From NCBI GenBank assembly GCA_963281155.1, contig CAUJLY010000004.1:3224001-3288000 (forward strand): a DNA stretch of 64,000 nt. Direction: 5' to 3'. Of the stretch, positions 1-15,100 are shown piece after piece (the stretch's first letter is position 1; each line of letters opens with the position of its first letter). Both the position numbers and the translations under genes were made by a program. This DNA is from Rhabditophanes sp. KR3021 (lineage: Eukaryota > Nematoda > Chromadorea > Rhabditida > Alloionematidae). Under the pieces are notes generated by a model. The model ran no database searches and was not told the origin of the DNA. It saw only the letters and a list, made by a program, of their open reading frames with translations.

Positions 1-3000
1 AAAGGAGAAGTTATGATTTTATGTGTTACTAATACAACTATGCCTGGGCCAGATTGCGTTGAGTGGTATAAGAATAATGAAAGAATTACAATTGATAATA
101 GGAAGTTCTTTGGTCGTAGAGATAAAGGTAATTATTTTTTAATTGCTTAAATACAAATTTATAGGACGATTCGAACTCGAACTTTTATCAACCGACCTAA
201 ATGACGGAGGTATTTACAAAGTAATTGGGAAAAATAATGGAGGCTCTTGTGAATCAAGTTGCACTGTAACAATAACGGAGCAAGAAGTCACCAAAGCCCC
301 GGAATTCCACATCGGACTGATGGATGAAACAAGTCAAGAGAAGCAATTAATTAAACTGGAAGCCTATTTAATAGGAAGCCATCCCCTGGTTGTAAACTGG
401 TTCAAAGATGGCATTCCTATTGAACACGATGAAAGAGTTAGGATTGTCAATGAAGAAAGAATTAGAAAATTTTCTCTAGTCATACTAGACACATTGATCG
501 TCGACACTGGAAATTACAAACTCGTAATTAGCAACAAATTCGGTCAAGCCGAAACTACTTGCCATGTAACTATACAAAGTAAGTTTAAAAAGCCATTTTA
601 AGCTTAATTAGACGCATTACAACGAAAAGTCATTATATATAAAATTAGCTGGTATAATGTAAAGGCCTTTAAAATGATAAGATTAGTCCTAAAATTCGTT
701 AGAATAAATTAAAGCATGTGTAGTAAATCAAAAATTCTTCTACACGAATTGTACACCAAGTTTATATAAAACAATTGCACAGTTGGCATTGATGTCACAG
801 CATGTGAATTTAAAAATAAGTTTTTAGACTCAAAAATAGTGAAATTAGACAAACAAAATAATAATACAAGACATTACACTTTTTAAAAAATAATATTAAA
901 AGGAAATGCCGATTTTTATGATTTAAGGATGTTTAAAATATGGCTTTTAAAAAATAAATCCATGTCTTCATTGTGTTTTAGTGAGAGGCAAATAGATATG
1001 ATAAATATAAGTATTTTTAAAATGGTTTCATATGAAAACAAAAATATTTTAAATAAAATTAAAATCAACAAGGAACTATCGGAAAGAAATTATTAATCCT
1101 CAGTAATTAAATTTGTTTTAGGCTCGAAAATAATTCAGCGCACTCCAGAAAAGGGATTAATTCCTTTATTCAAAATGCCATTGCCTATCATGAGAGAAGT
1201 ACCAGAAATGATTGAAGTTAGTTTAGTTTGCGCAATCGTGGGCGCTGAAACAGTCACATGGACCAAGGATTCTAACCCCATTGGTCACCACGTAGAAAGT
1301 TATTTCAATAATGGCGTAGCAACTTTAATCATAAGATTGCCAACGAAAAACGATTCTGGCACCTACTGTTGCTGTGCAGTTGCTGAATCTGGCTCAGCTG
1401 CTTGTACAGGCTCATTATTTATTCAAGGTAAAAATCGCATAAACAAATTACATCTTATCAAATATTCGAAAGAATATATAAGTTACCAAATGTTAATAAG
1501 TGCAGTTACCTAAAGAATGTCAAACATAAGACCATTTATTTAAAATAATGTTAAATTGAAGTAGCATGTCAATTTTTATTTAAAATAAATGGTTTAAGTC
1601 AGGGCTTTAAAATTTATATTTTAGGAATAAAATATTGCTAATACATAATAATTTTGTTACTTTTTTAGAAGCAAAATACTTAACTACTATTTCCCCAAAA
1701 TTCATTGAACCATTGACAAATGTTTCTGTTATGGAAGGGTAAGTTCATTAAAATATAAAATTGACAAATAATCATGAGGGCTTTACTTTTAAATCTTAAA
1801 TTATGTCTATGATCTTTCAATAAAAGCAAATTAAAAATAAATATTTTAACCATTATAGAGGTGAGATAATTCTAAAGGCACAGATCCTTGGAAAGCCAAA
1901 TCCTACTTTAATTTTTTATAAGGATGGCTTAAAGATGCTAATGAATAACAGAATGTTGCAATACGTTGACAGACATGGAAATGTCAGACTAAACATTTTG
2001 GATGCACGTATTGACGATATGGGCGAGTATACAATCGAAGCAACGGACAATGAAATTAATAAAGATTTCACTCATTGCACTGTAAGTGTAATTGAAAGTG
2101 CGTTACCAATGCTCACTACCGCCGCCGGCATTCTGAGAAGTTCAAGAAGCGGGACTCCTCTTGGTTCTAGAAGTCAATTTAAACCAACAATTTTAAGACA
2201 ACCCCCACCAACCATCAGATTGCATGAAGGCAATAAGGCATTATTGGAGGTAGAACTTGATAATGGATCGGAAGCTAAAGTTGAGTGGTTCTTTGAAAAC
2301 AAACCATTTATAAATTCAAAACTAGTACGAACGTATTTTGATGGAAGAATTGCATACTTAAAATTCTATGAGGCTAACAAAAATGAAGCAGGAACTTACG
2401 AATTTAAATGTATTAATTCATTTGGTCAAGATATGTGCAAAACAGAAGTTATCATCGAAGGAATCACAATTGAGGATGAATTTGCGAATAAAATGCCCAA
2501 ATTTACGAAAAAATTGGAAAATGTTAGTCTAAAAAAATTGGGAGAATCTATTCTTTTGAAATGCACTGTCGCTGGACCTGATGTCATTGTTAAATTCTTA
2601 GTTAATGGCAGAGCAATTTATCCATCTTATGATATTAACTTTAACTCGTACTCTGGAAAAAATGAATTAGTATCAACTGTTGAATTTATTAAAATCACCA
2701 AAGAGCATTTAGGTAATCTTTTCATTTTGTTACATTTATTATTATTTATTACGTTTAGGAACAATAACTGCAACGGCAATTAATTCCTTTGGTGAGGCTC
2801 ACAACTCATGCGAGTTAGTATTGGAGGAATCACAATCAGCGCAACCAAAGCACAAGGAAGCAAATACAGGACAAAGCCCTCAGATTAATAAAGCATTAGA
2901 AGATGTCTCTGTTAATGAAGGAGAAACGGGCACGTTATCTTGCAATTTCAAAGGTGAATTGACAGAAATATCCTGGTTCAAGAATGGAGTGGAAATCATT

Positions 3001-6000
3001 CCATCCCAGAAACATTCATTTGGATTCGATGAGAATGGAAATGTTTCTCTTGTCATTAATAATTGTCAATCTCAAGATGCAGGTACTTATGTCTTATCTG
3101 GATGCAATGATTATGGCAGTGCTGTTGACGATTGCAAGTTAGTAGTCAACGGAATCCTGATGCCTTCCATTCCCGTCGTTTCAATTGTTGGTGAAGATAA
3201 TAAAGAGTTAGAAAGTCTTGAGAAAACAACACCTCGTTTTGCAAGACCACCTCCAGATGTTATCAATATTGGTGAAGGAAAGAAACTCCAAGTGACTGTC
3301 AAAGCAGCTGGCCATCCCAAACCATTAATATCATTTAGAAAGGATGGAAAACAAATTTCCCGATCAAGTAAGATTTATCAAAGTCGTGTAAATGGAAACA
3401 ATGAGTGTGTGTTCACAATTGAATGTCCTGTTCTCAAATCATCGGGGCTATTCACAGCCGTCTTGGAAAATAGTATGGGGACAGTCGAGGCAGATTTTCA
3501 GGTAGTAGTTACACGGTCGGCATTTGATGTATCTGAACAAGATGAACAAATGCCTTATTTCAAAAGCAAGCTTCAAGATATTGCTGTATTTGATGGACAT
3601 TCCGCTAGAATTGAGTGTGAATTAGCTGGTTTTCCTGATCCTTCAACTGAAATTTTGTTTATTCCTAAAAGTGGTAAATCAAAACCATTGTCTTCGACGT
3701 GGGATGAGGAAAGAAAGGGAAATTTCATATTTTTAACAGCGGACACTTTAACTACAGAGGATGAAGGAACAATCCAAATTATTGCCTCAAATATCTTAGG
3801 CAAAGCAGTGACAGAATGTTATGTATTGGTCGGTACAAATGATTCTGATAAAATTGTTTTTCCAAAAATTATATTACCACTACAGGATACTTGCTGCAAA
3901 TTTGGGGAGGATGCTGAATTTGAATTAGTATACGAAGGTTCCGCTGTAACAGTTAAATGGTATCACGAAGGTTTATTATTGAAAGATAATTTGGACAAGA
4001 CAATTACATTTGAGGAAAATAAGTGTAAATTATCATTGAGAAATGTAACTCTTGCATCGTTCGGTCAAATTTCGGCAACAATCTCATCTATTCATGGTAA
4101 AATAGAAACATCCTGTTACCTCAAATGTGGGTCTAGACCAACGGATTTACCATTGGTTCTTTTTTCACAAGATGATGAATTAACAAAGGTTGTAGATATC
4201 ATAGATACTCCCGTAATTAAGAAGAGAAAACGCACAGGTTCAAGCAAACGCAAGAAGTCTCGTGACCGTCATCATCACCACTTTTCTGCTCCAGCATTTG
4301 TAATTGGCTTAGAAGATATGAATTTAAAGTCAGGAGATGCAGCTGCTGTAGGAGGCAAATTAGCACATCGTAAAAGGAAAGTCAGGGGAAGAGATGAAAA
4401 ATATGATGAGTCGAGAAACATAAATGAAGCGGTTGTGTCTGGTTCGCATATTGATATAAGTCAAAATGCAGTTAATCGAGATATAATATCTCCTACGACT
4501 CCTCATCTTAACTTTGATCCTAATACTGCAACTTTAGAAGACGTTAGATTAGCTATTGCTCAGAGAAACAAAACCCCGTGCAGACCTAAATTTTTTGTCA
4601 AGCCAAAGGCTGCAAAAACTATTGATGAATTTAAATCGTTGCGTCTAAAGGCAGCTATCAGTGGATCCCCTATTGTCGATGTATCTTGGGACAAAAATGG
4701 CATTATCTTAGAAAGTGGAAGTAAATATTCGATGTAAGTTTGAAGTACATTAAAATCAAAAATTATTCATGCGCACGAGAAGTTCAATGTTTCTTTTGAA
4801 ATAGGGTAAAAATATTTCGATAGAGGTAGCGTAAAAAACTCTCATAAAACTTGTTGCAACTTGTCTTTTTAAATTTTTTGGTCTAATTTGTTTTCAAATT
4901 TCAGATGCAACGACGGAGATTTCATTTATCTAGAAGTCCATAACTTAAGTGAATTCGATAGCGGATCTTATAATTTAAACGTCAAAAACAGTTTAGGTTA
5001 TATTTCATGTAGTTCTGAAATTGATGTGATAAAAGCGTCTCCTGAAAAGACTGCTAGTTTCATGAAGAAGAAAAATAGAGTTTGCTCAAAGCCTTTCTTT
5101 ACTGAGCCATTGGAAAAGAAAGTTGACATTGAAGCAGGGAATGAATTAATTTTAGAATGCATCGTTGCTGGATATCCCGTTTGTGAAGTCACATTCTTTA
5201 AAAACAACCATCTTTTAATTCCTCAAAATGGGCATATTGAAATGTCTTATGATGGGGAACACGGTACTTTGAAATTTTATAATATTCTTAAGAACGATGA
5301 AGGGATATATTCTTGTAAAATTGAAAACTCCGAAGGTTTTTCTACAAGTGAAATACAAATAAATGTCAAGGAGAATCCTAACTTTGCAAAATCACAAAAC
5401 GGAGTAATTCCTAAATTTGTTTCAAATGAAACTTCTGTTCAGGCTATCGATGGTGAAAGCTGTACACTAATTGCCGAGTTATTGCAAGGCTCAGAACCAT
5501 TAGGATATCAATGGATTCATAATAAGATTCAAGTTCAGGATTCCTCCTCCTGTAAATACTCAAGAGATGGGAAGAAAATCTTACTTAAAATGAGAGACGC
5601 GTTTCCCGAAGATTCAGGTATTGTATTCTTATTTTTATTAATGCTCATAATTTAGGTTTGTATATTTGTAAAATTGAGAATGGTCTAGGTTCTGCGGAAT
5701 GCAATGTGGATTTAAATATCGTAGAACAAATATCAAGATCAAATAGTGTAGAAAACAAACCTTTAATTGTAGCTTTAAACAAAAAGTTACGCTTCAAATC
5801 AAAGAGCGTGGGTGAAATCATCCTAAAGGTAATTTCAAACAGTGAACCAGTAATATCGTGGTTAAATAAAGACAGGGAGCAGATTCTTGCTTCCCACAAA
5901 TTTGAGATGATTAGTAAGAAGAATGAATTTATTCTTCGAATTCACAACTTTGAAAAAGAAGATGCCGGAAATTATTATTTGATGGCTGTAACCAACTCGA

Positions 6001-6457
6001 ACACTGCAGTTGAAAAAGTCATGGTCTCCCATGTATCAAATTCAATCAGTGCCGAAAACTCGATCAACTCACAATTCACCAAAAAAATCGAAACTCGAAA
6101 TATTGACACAACATTAGTAAAACCAAAATTAGAAAAAGAACGAATAAGTACTGACTTGACAAAAAATAATACTCAAAGTAAGTTTTTCGTCATTCTATGG
6201 CATGTTAATTTACATGTTTGTTAAAACATTTTCAGTCTTATCAAAATCTTGTGTTAATGTATCGTATTGTTATGTAATTGTTAAACATATGGTAAATATT
6301 TGCTGGTACCATATGTTTTTAAATCGGTCTTTGTGTTCAATGGTTAGTTAATTGTTGCAACTTTTATTTAATTTCACATATTTATCATATTAATTTAGAT
6401 GGCCCTGAATCAAGTGGAAGCCCCATTAATTCACTAAAAAAGAAATCATCCAAATAG
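1..6457 (+). CDS. Giant muscle-type immunoglobulin-repeat protein (titin/twitchin-like), 3' part
   Basis: The 5' end lies outside the window. Nine exons join in frame: 1-127, 165-578, 1122-1427, 1669-1738, 1859-2712, 2759-4733, 4905-5617, 5656-6177, 6399-6457 (5040 coding bases, 1679 residues plus stop). They encode about 14 consecutive intracellular Ig domains, each with the I-set pattern: a start like PKF or PRFxxP, then EG, a central W with KDG/KNG-like turn, and DxGxY before strand F. No Fn3 or kinase domain is visible here. Between the tenth and eleventh domains (about 4210-4590) lies a basic linker with KKRKR, KRKKSR and a HHHH run. The protein ends in a short KKKSSK tail. Such arrays belong to sarcomeric proteins (twitchin/UNC-22, titin/TTN-1, obscurin/UNC-89); I cannot decide which, and a kinase could lie upstream. 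The intron at 5618-5655 is only 38 bp. Confidence 0.88.
4210..4600 (+). other. Basic, His-rich linker interrupting the Ig array
   Basis: Inside the large exon of the Ig-repeat gene. It holds clusters of Lys/Arg (KKRKRTGSSKRKKSRDR), a four-His run, an Ig-like strand start (PAFVIGLEDMNLKSGD) and then a second basic block (AHRKRKVRGRDEK) before a normal Ig domain resumes near 4590. It looks like an Ig domain whose middle has been replaced by an unstructured basic segment. Confidence 0.6.
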
Positions 6458-7630
6458 ACTTCATCACATACCAATTTAAACAAACATTAACCAATTATTT
6501 TTAATACGAAAATATTTATATTTTTTGAAATCAAATTATCAACTTACTATATATACTCATCACTACCTTAGTTATTCAAATCAGAAATCTTGCTGGCCCA
6601 TAATTTTTGATATATTCAATACAATTGTTTAGAGTGACATATATTTTTAATCTTGATATTTTTGATAAATTAGCGCTTTTATTATTTTTCATGTAATGAG
6701 AATAAATGAACATTTAAACATATCAAAATGTAATAATCACTAAATGAGTACACATCCGTCAATAAACTAATACAATAAATATTTGACTCATGAAAAATGT
6801 ATTATAAAGCATCAAGTATATTACGAATCATCAAATGTATCATACATCAAGACATATTTATACTTTAACACACATTTATTTATATGATATTCCATCTATC
6901 AAGGAATTATTTTAAATCTATTACGAAATTCTATTTTTAGGTTTAAAGCTCATTTTGGGAGTTTATGAAGCTTAAAATTATACTAAGTATAAAATATCTA
7001 GTACATATACAATTTATACTAATTTATTTATAATGCTGTCACGCTTACTTTTTTCAATAAATAACTTATTTAGATATTCATCATCAATTTAATTATTTAC
7101 AAACATTTATAATGTATACACAATGTCTTTTGTTCAAAGTTATGATATCAACCTTTATTAACACTTTCCTCATTACAGCTTTTGAAAGTCAGTTGCTTAT
7201 ATCGAAAATAGATAATTGCGTAACAAATAAAAAGGTTTTGATGTCTTTCTGCATTAAATATTTATTTTAAACCAATAATTATATTTTTAAATTGATGTGC
7301 TACTATACTAGTCAATACATAGTATATTTTATACAAAAGTGTTTTATATCTAGCTAATATAAAAATGTATATTCTAGTAGCTTTCTATTTCTTATCAATT
7401 TTCTTTATTAAACACACTTTTATGTAGGTTTACATAGCTAGGAGATGATAATGACAAATTTTAAAATAAAAAAATTATCTTAGTCATTTATATTTTAAAG
7501 CTGTACATTTTCACACTTGACCTTGTTTGGAAAATCTTTTTTGAATTTGGTTCTCAAAAATGTACAATATTCACTCGTGTACAAGTAAGTGAGTAAGTAC
7601 CTATCTATCATGCATATCTATTTTGTTTGC

Positions 7631-7700
7631 AATTATACACATATTTTTTGATTGTAGTTATGCACATATTTTTTGATTCTAATTATGCACATATTTTCCT
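7631..7700. repeat. Tandem repeat, 25-bp unit, about 2.8 copies
   Basis: Three successive units begin AATTATACACATATTTTTTG, AGTTATGCACATATTTTTTG and AATTATGCACATATTTTCC at 7631, 7656 and 7681. The period is 25 bp with one or two mismatches per unit. Confidence 0.8.
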
Positions 7701-8431
7701 TTTGCAATATGATTAATTTATTATTGAGCTATTGGACGTATATTACATTATTGCATATTGAGATGTTGGAAATGTTTTACCAGGTGACAACATACTTTTT
7801 GATCTTCCTTTAATAGGAGTTAGTCATGATTTTCTATTTATAAATTTTTGTCAACAACATGGTTAATAGTGTGATTGAAGGAAAATGGTTGGTGCGTCAT
7901 CCATTGAAGTCAAACGAAAAAATTAATAAGAGGAAGAAAGGAATAGGATGTTACATCTTCTCATTTAGACATGTATCACTTTGCCTGTTATATTGTATGT
8001 GCCTCTTGGGAGATAATGTGAATTACACGAAAGTGGTAAAGATCGCGCAACCAAATTTATCTGTGAGAGTCATGTATATTTGTGTTGGATTGGGAAGGAA
8101 GCACTTGATGTCTACGTGCTCGAGGTCTTTGAAAGCTTCAGCCAGATTTGGTTTTATTGACACTTTTTTGTTATAAATTTCTAATATATTGCCAGTTTAG
8201 GCAGTAACATCAACAGACACTATGTACGACAAAACCAGCCGGCTAAATTTTGTTTGTGTATAAACATATTATTGTGAATAGATTCGCTGTGTGAGCAGGA
8301 AAATATTACGGCATTTTTGTTGCAGGTTATTGCGGCAGCTTGTTTTCCAAAATGTAACTTAGTCTGGAAATTTGCCCCTTGCCGCTAGCGACTTTTAACT
8401 ACCATCCCCCGAGAATGGAGATAAAAGAGAC

Positions 8432-8462
8432 TGTGCGTGATGAGAAGGTCTTAGACCGCACA
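8432..8462. other. Compound hairpin in a GC-richer island
   Basis: TGTGC (8432-8436) pairs with GCACA (8458-8462), and GGTC (8447-8450) pairs with GACC (8454-8457) around a TTA loop, giving nine pairs with one 10-base bulge. The bulge contains TGATGAG. No known RNA family is recognised; it may be chance. Confidence 0.3.
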
Positions 8463-9854
8463 TCGCTGACATCACTTAACAGAAGAAGGATAGGCCTTGT
8501 GGTCGCAATTTTAATACCCCAAGAGTAAGCGCCTTCTTCGTGTCTCGTCTTATTTTGTCGTTTATTTTAAAATAGTGAAGCTGCCAAAAAGATTCTTTTA
8601 CATAATTTTCAATTGAGAGGCATTAGCGATAACGCGTTCAGTCAAAAGTTGCCGTCTAAAAATAGTAGTCATTTGATGTTGGCGCGATGCTCCTTTACAA
8701 TATATTTCATGTACATAGACACAACATCACCCTCTCATATTATTCTCCCTACTATACTAACTTTTTATGGCGAACCCAAGTTTTTTAAAAAGATTGCGGC
8801 CAAAAAACTAACTTTTCACTGTCCGAAAGGTCAGGCGCTATCATTTAGAAATTTGTTACCAACAGAATTAGTTCAAAATTGGTGTATGAGATTTGCCTTT
8901 TCGATTCGGTTTATTTTAACTGTACCAGAGTATCCAAACATTCATATTTCATTCAATACCAATCTATTATATTCTTTTTATTTTATTCTTCTTATTCCAT
9001 CTTTATAACAATTTATTGCTTTTTATTATATTCGGAATTGTTTTATTTCTTTTTAGATTCGCTCAATATCAATACCATAATTGCATTACTAATCTGCTTG
9101 CTCTTGAATATGATGCTTTAATCACCGAACTTTTCAACCACCCCAATTTATAGTTTTATTAAGATACCTTTTATCAAAACCAACACCCAAATACTTTCCT
9201 TTTATTTTCATCATACTAGCATCTACAACATTAACGAACATTTTCGAACACTAACTAACATTTATGAATATTTTGGTTCCATTGGTGGTCTTTGATATAG
9301 GTAAACTTATTTTTTAGAATCTTCGCCATGTTCATGTGACTCGGTGTGTTTATACGCAATTATGTGCAATCATTTTATTTATAAACTAAAGAAACAAAGG
9401 AATCACTAAACATCTTAATTACACTGACTTTATATTATACATATTGCACATTCAAATTATTCAATTTTATCTATTTATTACATTCATTGGCTGAGACTGA
9501 CCGCTTCTTTGACCACGACCCCGAGACACATATTATTACATACTCATTTTGTGGGTCTGAAAATGAAATATATTTAAAATTTATAATAAGATCGATCGAT
9601 TCTTTCCACATTAAATGCAACGTTCTTAATTTTTTATTGTGATTTGAGATCTTTGTTTGCTTATATTTATTTAAATGTCAAATGATTTTTGTTATTTTGA
9701 ACAGAGTAAAGACATTGCGCATAACAATACAATCAAACTTTTCATGAACTTTGTGGTTAACTTTTTATTGCATTTTCGCGATCTTTCTATCTACTTTCTA
9801 TAACAAACAATACATTTTTGATTGTTATTTTTTAGTAAAAAAACATCATATAGA

Positions 9855-10487
<633 letters not shown>

Positions 10488-12143
10488 TGGCGTAATTTTG
10501 AGCCTTTGGACTTATTACATTTCTTTGTCAAAACGTTTTTCAATTGATTTCCGAAAAAAGATCATCTCAAAATGAACTCTCTCCTTGAGCTCTGTCTGTC
10601 CAATACTATTTACCCACTATATACAGCTTTTCCCTGATTACTGATTATATTTATATATGTGATGTATACCTATTTTTTACACAAACTAAATTATGAGAAT
10701 GATGTTTTTTTGATAAATTTGAAATAAAATACAGCTTAAAAATGTGTATATAATAATAAACAGACTTTTGCATTCCATCTTTTAACCAAAGATCCGAAAT
10801 TACTTCTGAACAGTTAATTGATTTGCCTAAAAGTCATTATTTATTTTAATGTTCTCATTTAATATTGAAATATACTAATTCAAAGGAAACAATAACAGTT
10901 CTTCAAATATTAATCTTCTGGAACAAACATGTTCACATTTATTTTAGCTTTAAAATGTTTTTGTTTTATATTTCTTATATCCTTTGGAAGTTTTATTTCC
11001 TTATTGTCAGAGTGTGTTTTTGTATATTATAAACATGAAACAATTAAATCCACTAATTTTGATAAAACAAGCCCTTTCATGAATGTTTTTAAGAATGAAA
11101 AGACAACTCAAATATTGTGACCCAAACGTCTGGGAACCATTATATACCATCAAATATGCTATATTTTTTATTTTTGTGAGGAATTGTACCAATAACGAGT
11201 AGTCTCATGACGAGTTGTCTAAATGATGAGATGTAGACGCACCGTTTTAAGGATTAAGAGATGCTTACGATTATTCTTTGCAAATATTATTTTTTAGATA
11301 TTCTTTTATCAATTGTTTTCTATACATCTCAAGCCAAAAATACTTCCATGGAATCAATTTATGATTAGATAAATGATAAAAATTGTAGATTGTACTGTCA
11401 TTAAAGGGAAATATTTGTTTCTAATCAATCACAAATAATACATATGCACATGGATACGGATTAAAATAAACTAATAAGGACATCAAAAGTTAATATTTAT
11501 GCTCCTTTGTTTAGATATTTTATCGTTTAATCTGATATCTTTCATCAAGTTATATTTTCACAAGAAAAGTGATGGAAGCTTCAATTACACAAAATTTACT
11601 CTAATCAAAGACATGTCCCATTTTTAATTTTAAAACTGAACTTTAAATATTTTCGAATGTTCTTTATGTGAGATCTTTCAAAAATTGTACTAAATCATTT
11701 ACAGCTTTAGCATTAAATATCCATTGAATTATAAATGGCAACTAGACATCTATTGCAAAATATTCTAATAACTATATTTTATTATTGTAACATTAATCTA
11801 TCTTTGAATGCATAAAAAATTGGGCAGTTATATATTATGAAGTTCTTTGTAAAGAGCAGGATTGAGAGCGGTTTATTTAAAGAAAACCAACAAAGATAAA
11901 AAGTAAAGGGTTACATGACAAGGGGTTATAAGGAAAGGGTGAAACTATACCAACTGGGTTATAGTTTCAATGTTTAATAATGTAATTATCATCATATTAT
12001 TTTTATTATTAAACAAATAAATATATCAGATTTATTAGTTTTGGCAAATTTGACATTGAAAAATGAGTGAGCAGAAAGTATGTAATAAATTTTAAATAAT
12101 ACAGCTAATAAAATATACACAGCAACATTCGAATACTATTTCA
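10488..12143. other. Intergenic region between two convergent genes
   Basis: Contains the 3' ends of calmodulin (+) and of the TRIM9-like gene (-). AATAAA occurs near 10724 for calmodulin. The open frames at 10929-11192 are on opposite strands, short and without recognisable content. Otherwise AT-rich with nothing visible. Confidence 0.6.
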
Positions 12144-15100
12144 TTATAGAGCAGATTCCATCATTTCAATAGCATATTTTGGGGGTGCAATGCCAGTTTT
12201 GAATGTAACTTGTGAATTAAAATTTACACTAACAGCCGGATAGAAAATTTGTTTCGGCAGATTTTTGAATGCAAACTGACAATTGTCTACAACTAATGGC
12301 TTTTTGTTCATGAAGAAGGTTAAAGTGCCTTTGTCGCAATTCAAAAGCAATCCGATCACACTACCCTTCTCAATCCCATAATTTGATCGTCCATGATGAT
12401 TGTCACCATGAAGGAACCAACTTCTTTCCCCATCTGCGTAAATGGACCACCCCAGTCCATCTTTCCCTAACATTGCGTTACGATTTACTTTCTCCAAAGA
12501 TATGCCCACCACGATATCGGCATTTGTCCTTAAGCTGTCAATAACAATCTCCCAATAATGAATGCCTTTGGAAAAGTATACGTTTCCTAAAACTACTTTA
12601 TAATCTAAGGAAGTACCTGCCACAGACATCAAATTTGACGACAAAACAATATCCTGCTTCAAATCGTTTTGTTCAAATTGGAAAAAGGCATAAGGAGCTG
12701 TTTGTAATGTAATATATTCGGACTCGACACTTGAACCTGTTAAATTATATGCTTTAACACGTGCTTTATAGTAACTATCAAAATGAAGGCCATATATTGA
12801 GCAAATTGATTCTGGACCTCGATACACCTCCCTGAATCTTTCTTTTCTATCCTTATCAACTTGACAAATTTCCAAAATATATCCATTTATTCCAATGGAA
12901 TCATCTTTTAACCCCCAAACTATTGTTACAGAATTGTTTTCAGCCGAACATTCATTTGGATAAAATTCGGGCGTATTCGGAACTGAAAAAGACACACTTA
13001 ATATATCTTGATGATTATACTTTAATATCATTACAATAATGTCAAAACACAAATCACCATAACATTTAACAAACAATATTTAAAATAACAATTCAATGTA
13101 CCTTGTGAAGTTATATCAATTATGCCATATGGATTATTTATATCAATGCGATTTTTGATTGCTAAATAAATTGCATATTTGTGTTATTGTAATGTGATAT
13201 ATTTTAAATGACATTCTGAATGTCTTGTCATTTAAGTTTACTAACCTTTTTTCTGTGTAAAATTTAATCCATTAATTGCAGATTCAGTTGTCTTTACGTT
13301 GAGGTTCAGTATTATATTCGCATCAATTTCCAGTTTTGCCCTCATTTCTTTGTCCCACATAAATTCATGATTTGCGGCTCTATTTGAAATCCTCTCTGAT
13401 ATTTGCATGAAATCAAGTGCATCTGACTCTTTTAAAATTTCTATACAAAACTGAATCAAAGACGTAGTCTTTGACAGGTGACTAGTACATTTGCCAATTT
13501 GATCTTTCAAATGTGCTCTCTGCAATATTAGGTTATAAAATGCAAATTACACTGCCTCATATATCATTTCTTTGTTGAAATCAAATAATGACAAATCGTA
13601 TTTTTTAAATAAACAGACAAAGAAAAGGACAAGGTGTGAATATTAGATTAGATGTTAATTTTTATTCAAACATGTAAAATATACTTACTCTATGTTTTCT
13701 CTCCTTTTCAACAATTTGATAGAGAGATTGCTTTTTTTGATCAAGCATTTGCATTAGGTCATTAAATTGAATGTCAATTTTTTTCTTTAACTCTTCACAA
13801 CTTTGGTTTACCATTTCATGGCATTGTTTAAGCTTCGAAATGTCATCCGTGGCTATTTTAGCCTTTTCAGAAAGTGACGTCAATGTTTGAGATAATTCAT
13901 TCTGCAAAGACAACCATTAAATATGGACAACAATTAATCTGATTCAAGTTTTCACATCAACCGTTAAATATATTTTTGACTAAGTATACTTGATTGCATT
14001 TTCTAGATTGGCGTGTAATGCAAAATTAATATTTGAAAAGTTTTCTTATAACTGCTGTAAAGCTTCCAACCATTGAAGTGTAAAAATCGCACTTGCTAAT
14101 GAAGTTGTGGCACGCGACGTCTTTAGTGTCAATCTCATAAATTGGACTGCAAATATTAAATTACGCAGTTGCGCAATATTTGGCATTAATGTCAACACTC
14201 ACTTCTTGATTAAATGGCACCTTATTTGATTTCATTTTATCAAATCAAGATAACCTTTACTATTCACAACTAAATGGTTATGTTGTTAGTCATGTTGCTA
14301 GTCGTATTGCCAAAAGTTGATGAAACGTTAAACATTTAGGAAAACAAATTTATAGGACACTTCCTGATTTCAATTTCCTAAATAATTGGCCAGACTTTTG
14401 CTAGTAAAGAGACAACAAATATAAGGCTAATTGGCCTCAATAAAAGATTTAAACTGCTAAACATTACTAATTCTCTCAAAAGATTAAACAAAAGGTGATG
14501 TGGAATGAAACAAGATATGAGCGATCTTATAAATGGGATATATCAGTTGTCTGATATGATTTACAACAAAGCTCAAATAGCGCCTTTAAAATCAGAGAAC
14601 TTGTTTATGATCAGATAAAGTGTCACCTAAGTTAATGAAGATGCAGCGGAACGTCTTTGCCATTGCATCATAAACATTGACCCTTTTCTAGCCCTCGTAA
14701 ATGTTTTTTCATCTCACTTTAAATTCACCACATTGTTTATGATATTTAATCATCTTTGCTTTAATGAGCATTTATATCGTAAAGGATAATCAAGTTTGTT
14801 GTCAATAAACATCTGCACCACAAACACTTTACTTTCTCAGGCTTTTATCACTAATTATTGCTGTTTTTTTGATCCCAAATGTACCAGATAACTCGAAATG
14901 AAATGACAACATTCAATTTTCTAATTAAGAAGGGATATTTATGAAAATGACGGTTGTTTTATCAAAGAACACATTCACTTCTATAATTGAAAAGTGATAT
15001 TTGAGTTTTGTGTAAGTTGAAATTAAATGAACACAATTACTTGGAAAATGCAATAATTTGTTAACATTAACTCCATTTACAAACAAATTAATCAAAACCT

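Larger units (their letters stand above)
6458..9854. other. Intergenic region between the Ig-repeat gene and calmodulin
   Basis: No gene is recognised. The first few hundred bases are probably the 3' UTR of the Ig gene. A short tandem repeat lies at 7631-7700. A region of higher GC content lies at about 8330-8560 and includes a perfect compound hairpin. Open frames at 7859-8176 and 8613-9008 are short, have no recognisable domain and AT-driven composition. The last part should hold the calmodulin promoter; a TTTTTTAG acceptor-like site ends just 20 bases before the ATG. Confidence 0.6.

Noticed and set aside
7859..8176. Open frame of 105 codons
   Set aside because: No recognisable domain, no neighbouring exon with matching phase, and stop-free length is near what chance allows.
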